A stretch of DNA of 43,373 nt from Pseudomonas sp. ZH-FAD. Lineage in GTDB: Bacteria > Pseudomonadota > Gammaproteobacteria > Pseudomonadales > Pseudomonadaceae. The stretch is from the NCBI RefSeq assembly GCF_002803095.1, contig NZ_PGLR01000048.1, positions 1 to 43,373 on the forward strand, given 5' to 3'. Position 1 is the first letter of the stretch, and every line of letters begins with the position of its first letter. Position numbers and translations under genes: made by a program. The notes beneath the pieces were generated by a model, which was given only the letters and a program-made list of their open reading frames with translations, ran no database searches and was not told the DNA's origin. Shown in pieces: positions 1 to 8,020 of this stretch.

Positions 1-108
1 TATCTGGCGGCGGAGAAGGGCGAGCTGGGCATGGCCACGCTGCGCAGCCTGGCCACGCATTTCGACCCGGAGCAGCGCCTGGCTCCGGGCGTGCTGTTGC
101 AGGACTGA
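1..108 (+). CDS. FAD-binding oxidase, C-terminal end (partial)
   Basis: Only the last 35 codons are in the window; the frame is open from base 1 to the TGA at 106-108. The tail contains a helix, then HFDPEQRLAPGVLL. This matches the usual end of VAO/GlcD-type FAD-linked oxidases, where a conserved LDP...NPG motif closes the chain. The stop lies 2 bp before the ATG of the GlpD-like gene, so the two are translationally close and almost certainly in one operon. From memory, pseudomonads keep an alkyl-DHAP-synthase/YgcU-like FAD oxidase next to this GlpD paralogue and FGGY kinase, which would fit, but the specific substrate cannot be read from so short a piece. Confidence 0.7.
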   Translation, partial: YLAAEKGELGMATLRSLATHFDPEQRLAPGVLLQD

Positions 109-110
109 GC

Positions 111-1682
111 ATGGAACTCTGGAACGCCCAATGGCGCGAGCGTGCGCTGCCTGAACTGGCCGCGCATGACTGGGATCTGCTGGTGATCGGCGGCGGCATT
201 TGCGGCGCCGGCATCCTGCGGGAGGCGGCGCGGCGTGGCTGGCGCTGCCTGCTGCTGGAGCAGCGCGACTTCGCCTGGGGCACCTCCAGTCGCTCGTCGA
301 AGATGGTGCACGGTGGCCTGCGCTACGTCGCCAAGGGCCAGCTGGGGCTGACCCGCGACTCGGTGCGCGAGCGCCAGCGCCTGCTCGGCGAGGCGCCGGG
401 GCTGGTGGAACCGTTGAGTTTCGTCATGCCGCATTACCGCGGCGGCTTCCCCGGGCCGAAGGTATTTGGCGGCCTGCTTAGCCTGTACGACGCTCTGGCC
501 GGCAAGCGCAACCATCTGTTCTACCCGCTGCAACAGCTGCGCTACCTGGCGCCGGGCATCCGCGAGGACGGGCTGCTCGGGGGCACGCGCTTCTTCGATG
601 CGGTGACTGATGATGCGCGCTTGGTGCAGCGTGTGCTGGGCGAAGCGCGCGCCGAAGGTTCAGAGGCGCTCAATAGCATGCGCGTGGTCGAGTTGCTGCG
701 CGAGGCGGGGCGTGTGGTTGGCGTACTGGCCGAGGATATCGAGACGGGCAACCGCTACCGCCTGCGCAGCCGCGCTGTGGTCCAGGCCACCGGCGCCTGG
801 GCCGATCGCCTGCGCCAGCCCGGCGATGGTCGCATCCGTCCGCTGCGCGGCAGCCACCTGCTGCTGCCGGGCTGGCGCCTGCCGGTGGCACATGCATTCA
901 GCTTTATGCACGCCGCCGATGGTCGGCCGGTATTCGTCTTCCCCTGGGAGGGGGCGACGGTGATCGGCACCACCGATCTGGATCATGCGGACGATTTGGA
1001 TACCGAGGCGGCCATCAGCAACGAGGAGGTCGACTACCTGCTGGCCGCCTGTGCCCAGCAGTTCCCGACCGCCCAGGTGATGCGCGGCGATGTGCTGTCG
1101 ACCTGGGCCGGCGTGCGCCCGGTGGTGGGCGATGGCAGCGCCGGGCTGAAACCCTCGGACGAGAAGCGCGAACACGCGCTATGGATCGAGCCGGGCAGCG
1201 TGACCCTGGCCGGCGGCAAGCTGACCACTTTTCGCCTGCTGGCGCTGGAGGTACTGCGCGCCTGTGCGGGCTTCGTCGGCAAGCCGGTGGACGATCAGGG
1301 CGGCGCGGTCTTCGCTTCGAGTACGCCGACGCCGATGCCGGCATTGAACCCGGCGCAGCAACGCCGTCTGGCCGGCCGCCATGGCCGCCAGTTGGGCGAG
1401 GTATTGCGCCTGATCGACGAGGTGGGCGGCGATTGCGTCGCGGGTACGAACACCCTGTGGGCCGAACTGGCCTGGGCCGCCGAGGGCGAGCTGGTGCTGC
1501 ACCTGGACGACCTGCTGCTGCGCCGCACCCGCCTGGGCCTGCTACTGGCCGAAGGCTGCCGCGCCGAGCTGCCGCGCATCCGCGCGCTGTGCCAGCCGCG
1601 CCTAGGCTGGAGCGATGCGCGCTGGCAGCAGGAAGAAACCAACTACCTGGCGCTATGGCAACGCTGTTACAGCCTGCCGTAG
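111..1682 (+). CDS. GlpD-type FAD-dependent glycerol-3-phosphate dehydrogenase paralogue
   Basis: The 523-residue protein has the N-terminal FAD dinucleotide fold of the GlpD/DAO family: DLLVIGGGICGAG at about 22-34, an acidic residue ending the second strand (LLLEQRDF), and the family signature GTSSRSSKMVHGGLRY at 58-72. The middle carries WAGVRPVVGD, followed by LAGGKLTTFR, also typical of GlpD. Family members oxidise sn-glycerol 3-phosphate to DHAP and pass electrons to quinone at the inner membrane. It sits between an FAD oxidase and an FGGY kinase, not in a glpFKRD locus, so it is probably a second GlpD with a specialised role, perhaps another polyol phosphate. No transmembrane segment is obvious. 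The start ATG is 2 bp after the preceding stop. Family assignment is firm; substrate is inferred. Confidence 0.85.
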   Translation: MELWNAQWRERALPELAAHDWDLLVIGGGICGAGILREAARRGWRCLLLEQRDFAWGTSSRSSKMVHGGLRYVAKGQLGLTRDSVRERQRLLGEAPGLVEPLSFVMPHYRGGFPGPKVFGGLLSLYDALAGKRNHLFYPLQQLRYLAPGIREDGLLGGTRFFDAVTDDARLVQRVLGEARAEGSEALNSMRVVELLREAGRVVGVLAEDIETGNRYRLRSRAVVQATGAWADRLRQPGDGRIRPLRGSHLLLPGWRLPVAHAFSFMHAADGRPVFVFPWEGATVIGTTDLDHADDLDTEAAISNEEVDYLLAACAQQFPTAQVMRGDVLSTWAGVRPVVGDGSAGLKPSDEKREHALWIEPGSVTLAGGKLTTFRLLALEVLRACAGFVGKPVDDQGGAVFASSTPTPMPALNPAQQRRLAGRHGRQLGEVLRLIDEVGGDCVAGTNTLWAELAWAAEGELVLHLDDLLLRRTRLGLLLAEGCRAELPRIRALCQPRLGWSDARWQQEETNYLALWQRCYSLP

Positions 1683-1699
1683 GGTGCGCTGTGCGCACC
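1683..1699. repeat. Short hairpin repeat GGTGCGC-TGT-GCGCACC
   Basis: A 7-bp perfect inverted repeat with a 3-nt loop begins right after the TAG stop of the GlpD-like gene, in the 45-bp gap before the kinase. The string GTAGGGTGCGC...GCGCACC is, from memory, a dispersed intergenic motif of pseudomonads. It has no T-run, so it is more likely a repeat or mRNA-stabilising hairpin than a terminator. Confidence 0.5.
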
Positions 1700-1727
1700 A
1701 ACGAACGACCACGATAAGGACCACACC

Positions 1728-3287
1728 TTGAGCGAACCAAGCTACCTGCTGAGCATCGACAACGGCACCCAGAGCGTGCGGGCGCTGCTGTTCGATACCC
1801 AGGGCAACCTGCTGGCCAAGGGCAAGGTGGAGCTGGACCCCTATTTCTCCAGCCAGCCGGGCTGGGCCGAGCAGGACCCGGAGTACTACTGGGCCAGCCT
1901 CGGCGAGGCCTGCCGGCTGCTGTGGCAGCAAGTGGACATCGACCGCAGTCTGATCCGCGGCGTCGCCGTCACCACCCAGCGTGGCAGCATCATCCATGTC
2001 GACGAGCAGGGTACGCCGCTGCGCCCGGCGATTCTCTGGCTCGACCAGCGTCGTGCTGATGTGGCTGGGCGTATCAAGGGGCTGTGGGGCTGGCTATTCA
2101 AGCTGGCGCGGGCCGAGGAGGCGGTGGATCACTTCCGCGCCCAGGCCGAGGTCAACTGGGTGGCTCAGCATCAGCCGGACATCGCGAATCGCGCGCATAA
2201 GGTACTGCTGCTGTCCGGCTTTCTCACCCATCGTCTGTGTGGTCGCTTCGTCGATTCCACCAGCAGTTGCGTGGCCTACCTGCCGTTCGACTACAAGCGC
2301 CTGCGCTGGGCCGCGCCCGGCGACTGGAAATGGCAGGCACTGACGGTGCGTCGTGAACAGTTGCCCGAGCTGTTCAAACCAGGCGAGCGGCTGGGCAGTA
2401 TCTCGGCCGAAGCCAGCCGTCATACCGGTATTCCGGAGGGCCTGCCGCTGATCGCTGCCGGGGCCGACAAGGCCTGCGAGGTATTGGGTTCCGGCGCGCT
2501 GGACGCCGGTACCGCGTGCCTGTCCTACGGCACTACGGCGACCATCAACACCATACGCAGCCGCTATCTGGAAACCATCCCGCTGATCCCGCCGTACCCG
2601 GCAGCGCTGCCGGATCACTTCAATACCGAGGTGATGATCTACCGCGGTTTCTGGATGGTCAGCTGGTTCAAGCGCGAATTCGGCCTGCGCGAGATGCAAC
2701 GTGCCGAGGCGCTGGGCGTGCCGCCCGAGGCGCTGTTCGACGAGCTGGTCAACGCCGTGCCGCCCGGCTCCATGGGCCTGATGCTGCAGCCCTACTGGAC
2801 GCCGGGCATCCGCGAGCCGGGCCTGGAGGCCAAGGGCTCGATCATCGGCTTTGGCGATGTGCATACCCGCGCGCATCTGTATCGGGCGATTCTGGAGGGA
2901 TTGGCCTATGCCCTGCGTCAGGGCAAGGAGCGCATCGAGAAACGCGCCGGCACCCGTATCGAGCGCCTGCGCGTGTCCGGTGGCGGTTCGCAGAGCGATG
3001 CGGCGATGCAGCTGACCGCCGACATCTTCGGGCTGCCGGCCGAACGTCCGCATCTGTACGAGACCAGCGGCCTGGGCGCGGCGATCAACTGCGCGGTGGG
3101 CCTGGGGCTGCACGCCGATTATCCGAGCGCCATCGCCGCCATGACCCGCGTCGGTCAGGTGTTCCTGCCGAACCCGGAGGCCCAGCGCGTTTACCAGCAG
3201 CTCTACGGGCAGGTCTATCAGCGCATGTATCGTCAGCTCAAGCCGCTGTACCAGCGCATTCGCAAGATCACCGGCTACCCGGCGTAG
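1728..3287 (+). CDS. FGGY-family carbohydrate kinase
   Basis: The 519-residue product starts with SYLLSIDNGTQSVRALLFD, the phosphate-1 loop of FGGY kinases (xylulokinase/glycerol kinase superfamily), and has ILWLDQRR around residue 105. In the C-terminal half it has LSYGTTATIN and RVSGGGSQSDAAMQLTADIFG, the FGGY signature 2 and adenosine-binding region. The enzyme should use ATP to phosphorylate a polyol or sugar, in the cytoplasm. The start is TTG at 1728, supported by AAGGA at 1716-1720 with 7-nt spacing; no better ATG lies upstream. With the preceding FAD oxidase and GlpD paralogue it suggests phosphorylation then oxidation of a three-carbon or related polyol. It resembles the E. coli YgcE type more than GlpK. 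The true substrate is unknown. Confidence 0.85.
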   Translation: MSEPSYLLSIDNGTQSVRALLFDTQGNLLAKGKVELDPYFSSQPGWAEQDPEYYWASLGEACRLLWQQVDIDRSLIRGVAVTTQRGSIIHVDEQGTPLRPAILWLDQRRADVAGRIKGLWGWLFKLARAEEAVDHFRAQAEVNWVAQHQPDIANRAHKVLLLSGFLTHRLCGRFVDSTSSCVAYLPFDYKRLRWAAPGDWKWQALTVRREQLPELFKPGERLGSISAEASRHTGIPEGLPLIAAGADKACEVLGSGALDAGTACLSYGTTATINTIRSRYLETIPLIPPYPAALPDHFNTEVMIYRGFWMVSWFKREFGLREMQRAEALGVPPEALFDELVNAVPPGSMGLMLQPYWTPGIREPGLEAKGSIIGFGDVHTRAHLYRAILEGLAYALRQGKERIEKRAGTRIERLRVSGGGSQSDAAMQLTADIFGLPAERPHLYETSGLGAAINCAVGLGLHADYPSAIAAMTRVGQVFLPNPEAQRVYQQLYGQVYQRMYRQLKPLYQRIRKITGYPA

Positions 3288-3291
3288 GGCA

Positions 3292-3410
3292 TGGTGGCGT
3301 AGGGCGGACCGGAACGCCGGCCGCTCGTAGCGCCAGCGAACAGTCCGCCGTTCCTCGGTGCTACACAAGTCCAGCGGCGTACTGCTTCGCGAGTACGCCC
3401 TACGTCACCA
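3292..3410. repeat. MITE-like element with 15-bp terminal inverted repeats
   Basis: The left end TGGTGGCGTAGGGCG (3292-3306) and the right end CGCCCTACGTCACCA (3396-3410) are inverted copies matching at 14 of 15 positions. The 119-bp segment holds no gene. It begins just after the kinase stop and ends shortly before the terminator at 3422. A shorter GTAGGGCGG motif recurs at about 15444. Either a miniature inverted-repeat element or a decayed REP-type pair would explain it. Confidence 0.5.
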
Positions 3411-3421
3411 CAGAAACAAGT

Positions 3422-3442
3422 CGCCCTCCTAAGCGGAGGGCG
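3422..3442. terminator. Bidirectional hairpin between the kinase and pirin genes
   Basis: CGCCCTCC (3422-3429) pairs perfectly with GGAGGGCG (3435-3442) around a TAAGC loop. It lies between two convergent genes. The plus strand continues with ATTGGTTT, the minus strand with ACTTGTTTCT, so a weak U-tract exists in both directions. Confidence 0.65.
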
Positions 3443-3454
3443 ATTGGTTTGGCA

Positions 3455-4153
3455 TCAGGCGACATCCACCAGCACGATCTCGCTGTCTTCCTGGGCCTCG
3501 ATGCGGATCAGCGCTTCATCGGCGATGGCCACGCCATCACGTGCCTTGACGGCTACACCGTTGACGCTGAAAGCACCAGTCGCGCCCACCAGATAGGCCT
3601 TGCGGCCCGGCTGCAGCGCGTAGTCGGCGCTTTGCCCGGCCTTGACCGTGGCAGCCACCAGGCGCGCATCGGTGCGGATGCGCAGGGCGTCGACATCTTC
3701 CTCGTAACCGCTGGCCAGGGTGACGAACGATCCCGAGCGGTCGCCTTTGGGGAACGGCTTGGCACCCCAGGAGGGCGGCAACCCGGCCTGGTTCGGCTGG
3801 ATCCAGATCTGGAAGATCTTGGTGGTCTCGTCCTCCAGGTTGTACTCGCTGTGGGCGATGCCGGTGCCGGCACTCATCACCTGCACGTCGCCCGCTTCGG
3901 TACGGCCCTTGTTGCCCAGGTTGTCCTGATGGCTGATCGCCCCTTCGCGAACGTAGGTGATGATCTCCATGTCGCGGTGCGGATGAGGCGGGAAGCCCGA
4001 GTGCGGCGCGATCTCGTCGTCGTTCCAGACGCGCAGGCGACCCCAGTTCATCCGCTCGGCGTCGTAGTATTCGGCGAAGGAAAAGTGATGGCGGGCATTC
4101 AGCCAGCCGTGGTGAGCGCCACCGAGTTGTTCGAACGGACGTACATCGATCAT
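3455..4153 (-). CDS. Pirin family protein
   Basis: The 232-residue protein is a bicupin of the pirin family. The N-terminal cupin carries HPHRDMEIITYV (the metal-binding HxH...E set), preceded by GFPPHPH and followed by ISHQDNLGN and MSAGTGIAHSEYN, all standard pirin motifs. Family members bind Fe in the N-terminal barrel, and several act as quercetinases or redox-sensing cofactors, so the role here is unspecific. I place the start at 4153 (MIDVRPFEQLGG), because a perfect GGAGG (4161-4165) sits 7 nt before this ATG. An in-frame ATG six codons upstream would put that ribosome-binding site inside the gene. It is divergent from the YegS gene, with an AT-rich spacer between. Confidence 0.88.
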   Translation of the reverse strand: MIDVRPFEQLGGAHHGWLNARHHFSFAEYYDAERMNWGRLRVWNDDEIAPHSGFPPHPHRDMEIITYVREGAISHQDNLGNKGRTEAGDVQVMSAGTGIAHSEYNLEDETTKIFQIWIQPNQAGLPPSWGAKPFPKGDRSGSFVTLASGYEEDVDALRIRTDARLVAATVKAGQSADYALQPGRKAYLVGATGAFSVNGVAVKARDGVAIADEALIRIEAQEDSEIVLVDVA

Positions 4154-4259
4154 GGTCAATCCTCCAGTCATGCACGGGTTCAGTCCCGTGCAGCGTTGAT
4201 GGGTGAATGATCCATTTGGATTGATCGATTTAAAAGCGCAATTTTTGCAGTATTGATAT

Positions 4260-4277
4260 CGATTAATTCGATTAATT
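4260..4277. promoter_or_regulatory. Tandem CGATTAATT repeat in the pirin/yegS spacer
   Basis: The 176-bp divergent spacer is clearly AT-rich against its surroundings and should hold both promoters. It contains CGATTAATT twice in direct tandem (4260-4268 and 4269-4277), next to ATATCGAT. The arrangement looks like a regulator-binding site, but no regulator gene is adjacent and no -10/-35 pair stands out. Confidence 0.35.
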
Positions 4278-4329
4278 TTCGCGAGGGCCAGTCACTAGGC
4301 TTTCGCTGACCTTTCAAGGAGGACGCGCA

Positions 4330-5232
4330 ATGCGCGAGCGCAAGGCCTGGCTGATCCTGCATGGCAAGCAGGCACTGAACGAAGAGGTGCGGGCGGCAGT
4401 GCACAACCTGCGCGAGCAGGGCTGGGAGCTGGCGGTACGCCTGACCTGGGAAGCCGGCGACGCCGAGCGCCTGGTGCGAGAGGGGCTGACCGGCGGCTAC
4501 CCGACCGTGATCGCGGGCGGCGGCGACGGCACCTTGCGCGATGTCGCCGAGGCCATGCTGGAGGCCGGCGCCGAGGCCAGCCTGGCCATGCTGCCACTGG
4601 GCACGGCCAACGACTTCGCCCGTGCTGCCGGGGTACCGCTGGCACCGATGGAAGCCCTGCAACTGCTCGAAGTCGAAGCCCGCCCGGTGGACCTGGGGCT
4701 GGCGGATGGACGGGTGTTCCTCAACATGGCCACCGGCGGCTTCGGCTCCACCGTGACTGCGCATACCTCCGAGGATCTGAAAAAGGTCTTCGGCGGTGCT
4801 GCCTATCTGCTCACCGGTCTCAGCCGATTTGCCGAACTGCGCTCGGCATTTGGCCGTTTCCACGGGCCCGGTTTCGAGTGGGAAGGGGATTTTCTCGCCA
4901 TGGGTATCGGCAACGGTCGTCAGGCCGGGGGCGGCCACGTGCTGTGCCCGGAAGCGCTGGCCGACGACGGCATGCTCGACCTGTGCATCGTGCCAGCGCC
5001 GCAGGACATTCCGGCGACCCTCGGCACCCTGCTGTCGGGCGGCATGCTCGGTCTGGAGACGGTGTCGATCCGTGCGCGGCTGCCTCAGGTCGAGTTGGAG
5101 GCGCCGGAAGGCCTGGCCCTGAACCTCGATGGCGAGCCGACGCAAAGCAATCGGCTGCGCTTCGAGACCTGCCCGGCGGCGCTGCGCATGCACCTGCCTC
5201 CAGGGTGCGCGCTGCTCGGCGGTGCAGGCTAG
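4330..5232 (+). CDS. yegS: YegS-like lipid kinase
   Basis: The 300-residue protein belongs to the diacylglycerol/sphingosine-type lipid kinase family. GGGDGTLRD at 63-71 is the nucleotide-binding motif and PLGTANDFAR at 89-98 the second family signature. LNMATGGFGS follows at about 137, and the C-terminal beta domain carries the late family motif LNLDGEPT. E. coli YegS phosphorylates phosphatidylglycerol in vitro; the physiological lipid substrate is unknown. A strong AAGGAGG (4316-4322) supports the ATG at 4330. The stop is only 8 bp from the stop of the convergent response-regulator gene, with no hairpin between. Confidence 0.88.
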   Translation: MRERKAWLILHGKQALNEEVRAAVHNLREQGWELAVRLTWEAGDAERLVREGLTGGYPTVIAGGGDGTLRDVAEAMLEAGAEASLAMLPLGTANDFARAAGVPLAPMEALQLLEVEARPVDLGLADGRVFLNMATGGFGSTVTAHTSEDLKKVFGGAAYLLTGLSRFAELRSAFGRFHGPGFEWEGDFLAMGIGNGRQAGGGHVLCPEALADDGMLDLCIVPAPQDIPATLGTLLSGGMLGLETVSIRARLPQVELEAPEGLALNLDGEPTQSNRLRFETCPAALRMHLPPGCALLGGAG

Positions 5233-5240
5233 GCCGGCGC

Positions 5241-5885
5241 TCAGTCGTCCGGGCTGATGATGCCTTCGCGCACGGCGTAGAGCACCAGGCTCGGCACGTC
5301 ATGGATCTGCAGGCGCTTCATGATCTGCGCGCGGTGCGCCTCCACGGTCTTCACGCTCAGACCCAGGCCATTGGCGATGGAACGGGTCGATTCGCCGCGG
5401 GTGATCAGGCGCAGGATTTCCAGCTGGCGTTGAGTCAGCCCATGCTCGGCATGGGCATTGACCTTGGAGACGGCCTGCTCGATCACCGGTTGCACGATGG
5501 CCGAGCTCAGATAACGGTCGCCGCGGCGTACCGCTTCAAGCGCCAGGCGCAGCTCGAAGGCGGCGGCGTCCTTGAGCAGGTAGCCGTGGGCACCTTTTTG
5601 CAGGGCTTCGAGTACCACTTCCGGGCCGGTGTGCATGGACAGGATCAGCACCTTGCAGTCCGGCGAGTGACGGTTCAGTACCTGCAGGGCTTCCAGGCCG
5701 CTGACCCGCTTCATGGAGATGTCCAGCAGGATGATGTCCGGCTCCAGCTCGCGGGCCAGCTCCACGGTTTCCTTGCCGTCCTCGGCCTCGCCGACGATGG
5801 TGTAGTCGTCGATGTCCTGGATCATCGCGCGTACGCCGGCGCGAATCACCGCGTGGTCATCGGCCAGCAATACCCGGCAGGTCAT
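5241..5885 (-). CDS. NarL/FixJ-type response regulator
   Basis: The 214-residue protein has an N-terminal receiver domain (acid pocket ADD at 8-10, phospho-acceptor D55 in IILLDISM, conserved K in YLLKD). A C-terminal LuxR-type helix-turn-helix follows (LTQRQLEILRLITRGESTRSIA...LSVKTVEAHRAQIMKRL). It should be a phosphorylation-activated DNA-binding regulator. I start it at MTCRVLLADDH (5885), where AAGGCGG precedes the ATG; a 14-residue upstream extension is not receiver-like. No histidine kinase is adjacent. It lies last on the same strand as the chemotaxis operon, 235 bp after cheB, so CheA could be its donor, or it could be an independent unit; the inverted repeat at 5958 favours a promoter of its own. 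Confidence 0.85.
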   Translation of the reverse strand: MTCRVLLADDHAVIRAGVRAMIQDIDDYTIVGEAEDGKETVELARELEPDIILLDISMKRVSGLEALQVLNRHSPDCKVLILSMHTGPEVVLEALQKGAHGYLLKDAAAFELRLALEAVRRGDRYLSSAIVQPVIEQAVSKVNAHAEHGLTQRQLEILRLITRGESTRSIANGLGLSVKTVEAHRAQIMKRLQIHDVPSLVLYAVREGIISPDD

Positions 5886-5957
5886 GGCTGCACCGCCTTG
5901 ATGGGTCGGAGATGGGGGCGGAAACAAGAGCTGTGCATGAGGGACGCTCCCTATTAG

Positions 5958-5975
5958 TCCGGACGGAAGTCCGGA
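5958..5975 (-). promoter_or_regulatory. Inverted repeat TCCGGAC-N4-GTCCGGA upstream of the response regulator
   Basis: A perfect 7-bp dyad with a 4-nt centre lies 72 bp upstream of the regulator's ATG, inside the 235-bp gap after cheB. It has the size and place of an operator, possibly autoregulatory. A cheB terminator is less likely, because no T-run follows on the minus strand (it continues CTAATAGGG). Confidence 0.35.
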
Positions 5976-6120
5976 AATCCATGGCTAGCGGCCGACCGGC
6001 GGGTGACGCGGAATATGTTGCGAGTCCGATTGATCGAGCATGCGGCGCCGCACCGCCTAGAGCATAGCCCATGCTGCCGAGATGTCAGGTCAGGGACGGA
6101 TCGGTCAATGCCAAACGGCC

Positions 6121-7188
6121 TCAGCCACGCCCGTACTGTTCGATCAAGCGCGGTATGCCCTGCAAGGACTCGGTGCCTTGCGCGGCACCCAGGCGCAGGG
6201 CCTCCTTGGGCATGCCGAAGACCACGCAGCTGGCCTCGTCCTGGGCCACGGTGCGCGCGCCGGCTTCGCGCATGCTGAGCAGGCCACGGGCGCCGTCGTC
6301 GCCCATGCCGGTCATGATCACCCCCAGCGCGTTGTGCCCGGCATGCCGGGCCACCGAGCGGAACAGCACGTCCACCGACGGACGGTGACGATTGACCGGC
6401 GGGCCGTCGAGCACTTCGACGAAGTACTGCGCGCCGCTGCGCTTGAGCTGCATGTGGCGGCCGCCCGGCGCCACCAGTGCCAGGCCGGGGCGCACGCGGT
6501 CCATATGCCGCGCCTCGCGCACTTCGATGGTGCAGACGCTGTCCAGGCGCTGGGCGAAGGCGGCGGTGAACTTCTCCGGCATGTGCTGGACGATGACGAT
6601 GCCGGGGCAATCCACCGGCAGTTGGCGCAGCACCACCTCCAGGGCCTGGGTGCCGCCGGTGGAGGTGCCCAGCGCCACCACGCGGTCGGTGGTGGTCAGG
6701 TGAACCACCGGCGCGCGCTCGCTTTTTGCCGGCGCGGCGGGGGCTGTTTCCGCGGCCTTGCGCGGCATGGCCCGCGGCTGGCTGCGGGCGGCGATCTCGA
6801 TCTGCCGGATCAGATCGCCGGACATCTGCTGCAGGCTTTCGCGCAGACCCAGCTTGGCTTTGGTGAACACGCCCACCGCGCCGGCGGCCAGTGCATCCAG
6901 GGTCACCGCGGCGCCGGCCTCGGTGAGGGTGGAGCAGATGATCGCCGGCGTCGGCCGTTCGGCCATGATCTTGCGCAGGAAGGTGATGCCGTCCATGCGC
7001 GGCATCTCCACGTCCAGCACCAGCACGTCGGGCCATTGCCTGTGCATCTTTTCCAGGGCGAACAGCGGGTCGGCGGCCTGGCCGATCACCTGAATGCCGG
7101 GATGGCTTTCCAGGCAGGCCGTCAGCACCTGACGCACCAGTGCCGAGTCGTCGACGATGAATACCTTGATCTGTGCGGCGCTGGGCAT
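6121..7188 (-). CDS. cheB: Chemotaxis protein-glutamate methylesterase CheB
   Basis: The 355-residue protein joins a receiver domain (DD at 13-14, phospho-acceptor D59 in VLVLDVEMP) to a CheB methylesterase domain. The esterase shows the catalytic serine in ALGTSTGG, the histidine in VQHMPEKFT and the aspartate in GVIMTGMGDDGARG, as in known CheB enzymes. It removes methyl groups from (or deamidates) receptor glutamates in the cytoplasm when phosphorylated by CheA. The start at 7188 (MPSAAQIKVFIVDDS) is preferred over an upstream in-frame start, because GGAG lies 7 nt before it and the extra residues read as the end of cheR in another frame. It is 22 bp downstream of cheR and ends the contiguous part of the operon. 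Confidence 0.93.
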   Translation of the reverse strand: MPSAAQIKVFIVDDSALVRQVLTACLESHPGIQVIGQAADPLFALEKMHRQWPDVLVLDVEMPRMDGITFLRKIMAERPTPAIICSTLTEAGAAVTLDALAAGAVGVFTKAKLGLRESLQQMSGDLIRQIEIAARSQPRAMPRKAAETAPAAPAKSERAPVVHLTTTDRVVALGTSTGGTQALEVVLRQLPVDCPGIVIVQHMPEKFTAAFAQRLDSVCTIEVREARHMDRVRPGLALVAPGGRHMQLKRSGAQYFVEVLDGPPVNRHRPSVDVLFRSVARHAGHNALGVIMTGMGDDGARGLLSMREAGARTVAQDEASCVVFGMPKEALRLGAAQGTESLQGIPRLIEQYGRG

Positions 7189-7210
7189 GGTGGCACTCCA
7201 GGCAGTGGCG

Positions 7211-8020
7211 TCATTGGCGCTCGAAGACCGACGGGCGCAGGGTGCGTAGCGGCAGGCCGAAACCGTGCAGGCTTTCGGCATGGCCGATGAATAACAGGCC
7301 GCCCGGGCGCAGGCGCTCGATCAGGCGGTTGACGATCTCGCGTTTCTGCTCGGCGGCGAAGTAGATCAGCACGTTGCGCAGGAAGATCACGTCGAACGGG
7401 CCGATGCCGTGAGGCAGCGGGCGCATCAGGTTGACCTCGGCGAAGGTCACCCGGTGACGCAGCGGCTGGCTGATGCGCAGCAACCCCTCGCTTTCTTCCA
7501 CGCCGCGCAGGCAGTGGCGCTTGAGCCAGCCGGGGGGAAACTGCCCGGCCTGGTCGATGGAGTAGGTGGCGCTGCGCGCACGATCCAGCACCCGACGGCT
7601 GATATCGCTGGCGAATACCGACCAGTCCTGGGTGCGGGCGTGCTCGGCCACCGTCATCGCCATGCTGAAGGCCTCCTCGCCGGAGGAACTGGCAGCACTC
7701 CACAGGTGCAGTGGCCGGCGCTGGCGTGCGACCCATTCGCCGAGCACGGTGAAGTGCTGCGGCTCGCGGAAGAAGTAGGTTTCGTTGGTGGTCAGCAGAT
7801 CGATCACGGTACGCCGTTCGTCCACCGACTCCGGCCGGTTGAGCAGTTGCAGATACTGGCTGTAGTCCTGCAGCTGCAGCGAGCGCAGGCGGCCCATCAG
7901 GCGGCCTGCGACCAGGGTGCGCTTCTGTTCGGCCATGCGAATGCCCGATTCCTCCAGCATCAGGCGCTGGAGGAAGCGGAAGTCTTGATCGTTGAGTTTG
8001 GGCAGGTGACCGCTGGGCAT
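7211..8020 (-). CDS. cheR: Chemotaxis protein methyltransferase CheR
   Basis: The 269-residue protein has the short helical CheR N-terminal domain and a SAM-dependent methyltransferase domain. Visible motifs are LTTNETYFFREPQHF (receptor/SAM-binding loop), LWSAASSSGEEAFSMAM (SAM-binding motif I), FASDISRRVLDRAR, and DVIFLRNVLIYF. It methylates receptor glutamates using S-adenosylmethionine. The ATG at 8020 overlaps the cheW stop (TGATG), indicating translational coupling; a TTG one codon earlier is possible but unnecessary. No TPR or other C-terminal extension is present. Confidence 0.93.
   Translation of the reverse strand: MPSGHLPKLNDQDFRFLQRLMLEESGIRMAEQKRTLVAGRLMGRLRSLQLQDYSQYLQLLNRPESVDERRTVIDLLTTNETYFFREPQHFTVLGEWVARQRRPLHLWSAASSSGEEAFSMAMTVAEHARTQDWSVFASDISRRVLDRARSATYSIDQAGQFPPGWLKRHCLRGVEESEGLLRISQPLRHRVTFAEVNLMRPLPHGIGPFDVIFLRNVLIYFAAEQKREIVNRLIERLRPGGLLFIGHAESLHGFGLPLRTLRPSVFERQ

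Noticed and set aside
2094..3368. 424-codon minus-strand frame opposite the FGGY kinase
   Set aside because: Shadow frame of a well-supported gene, with no recognisable motif.
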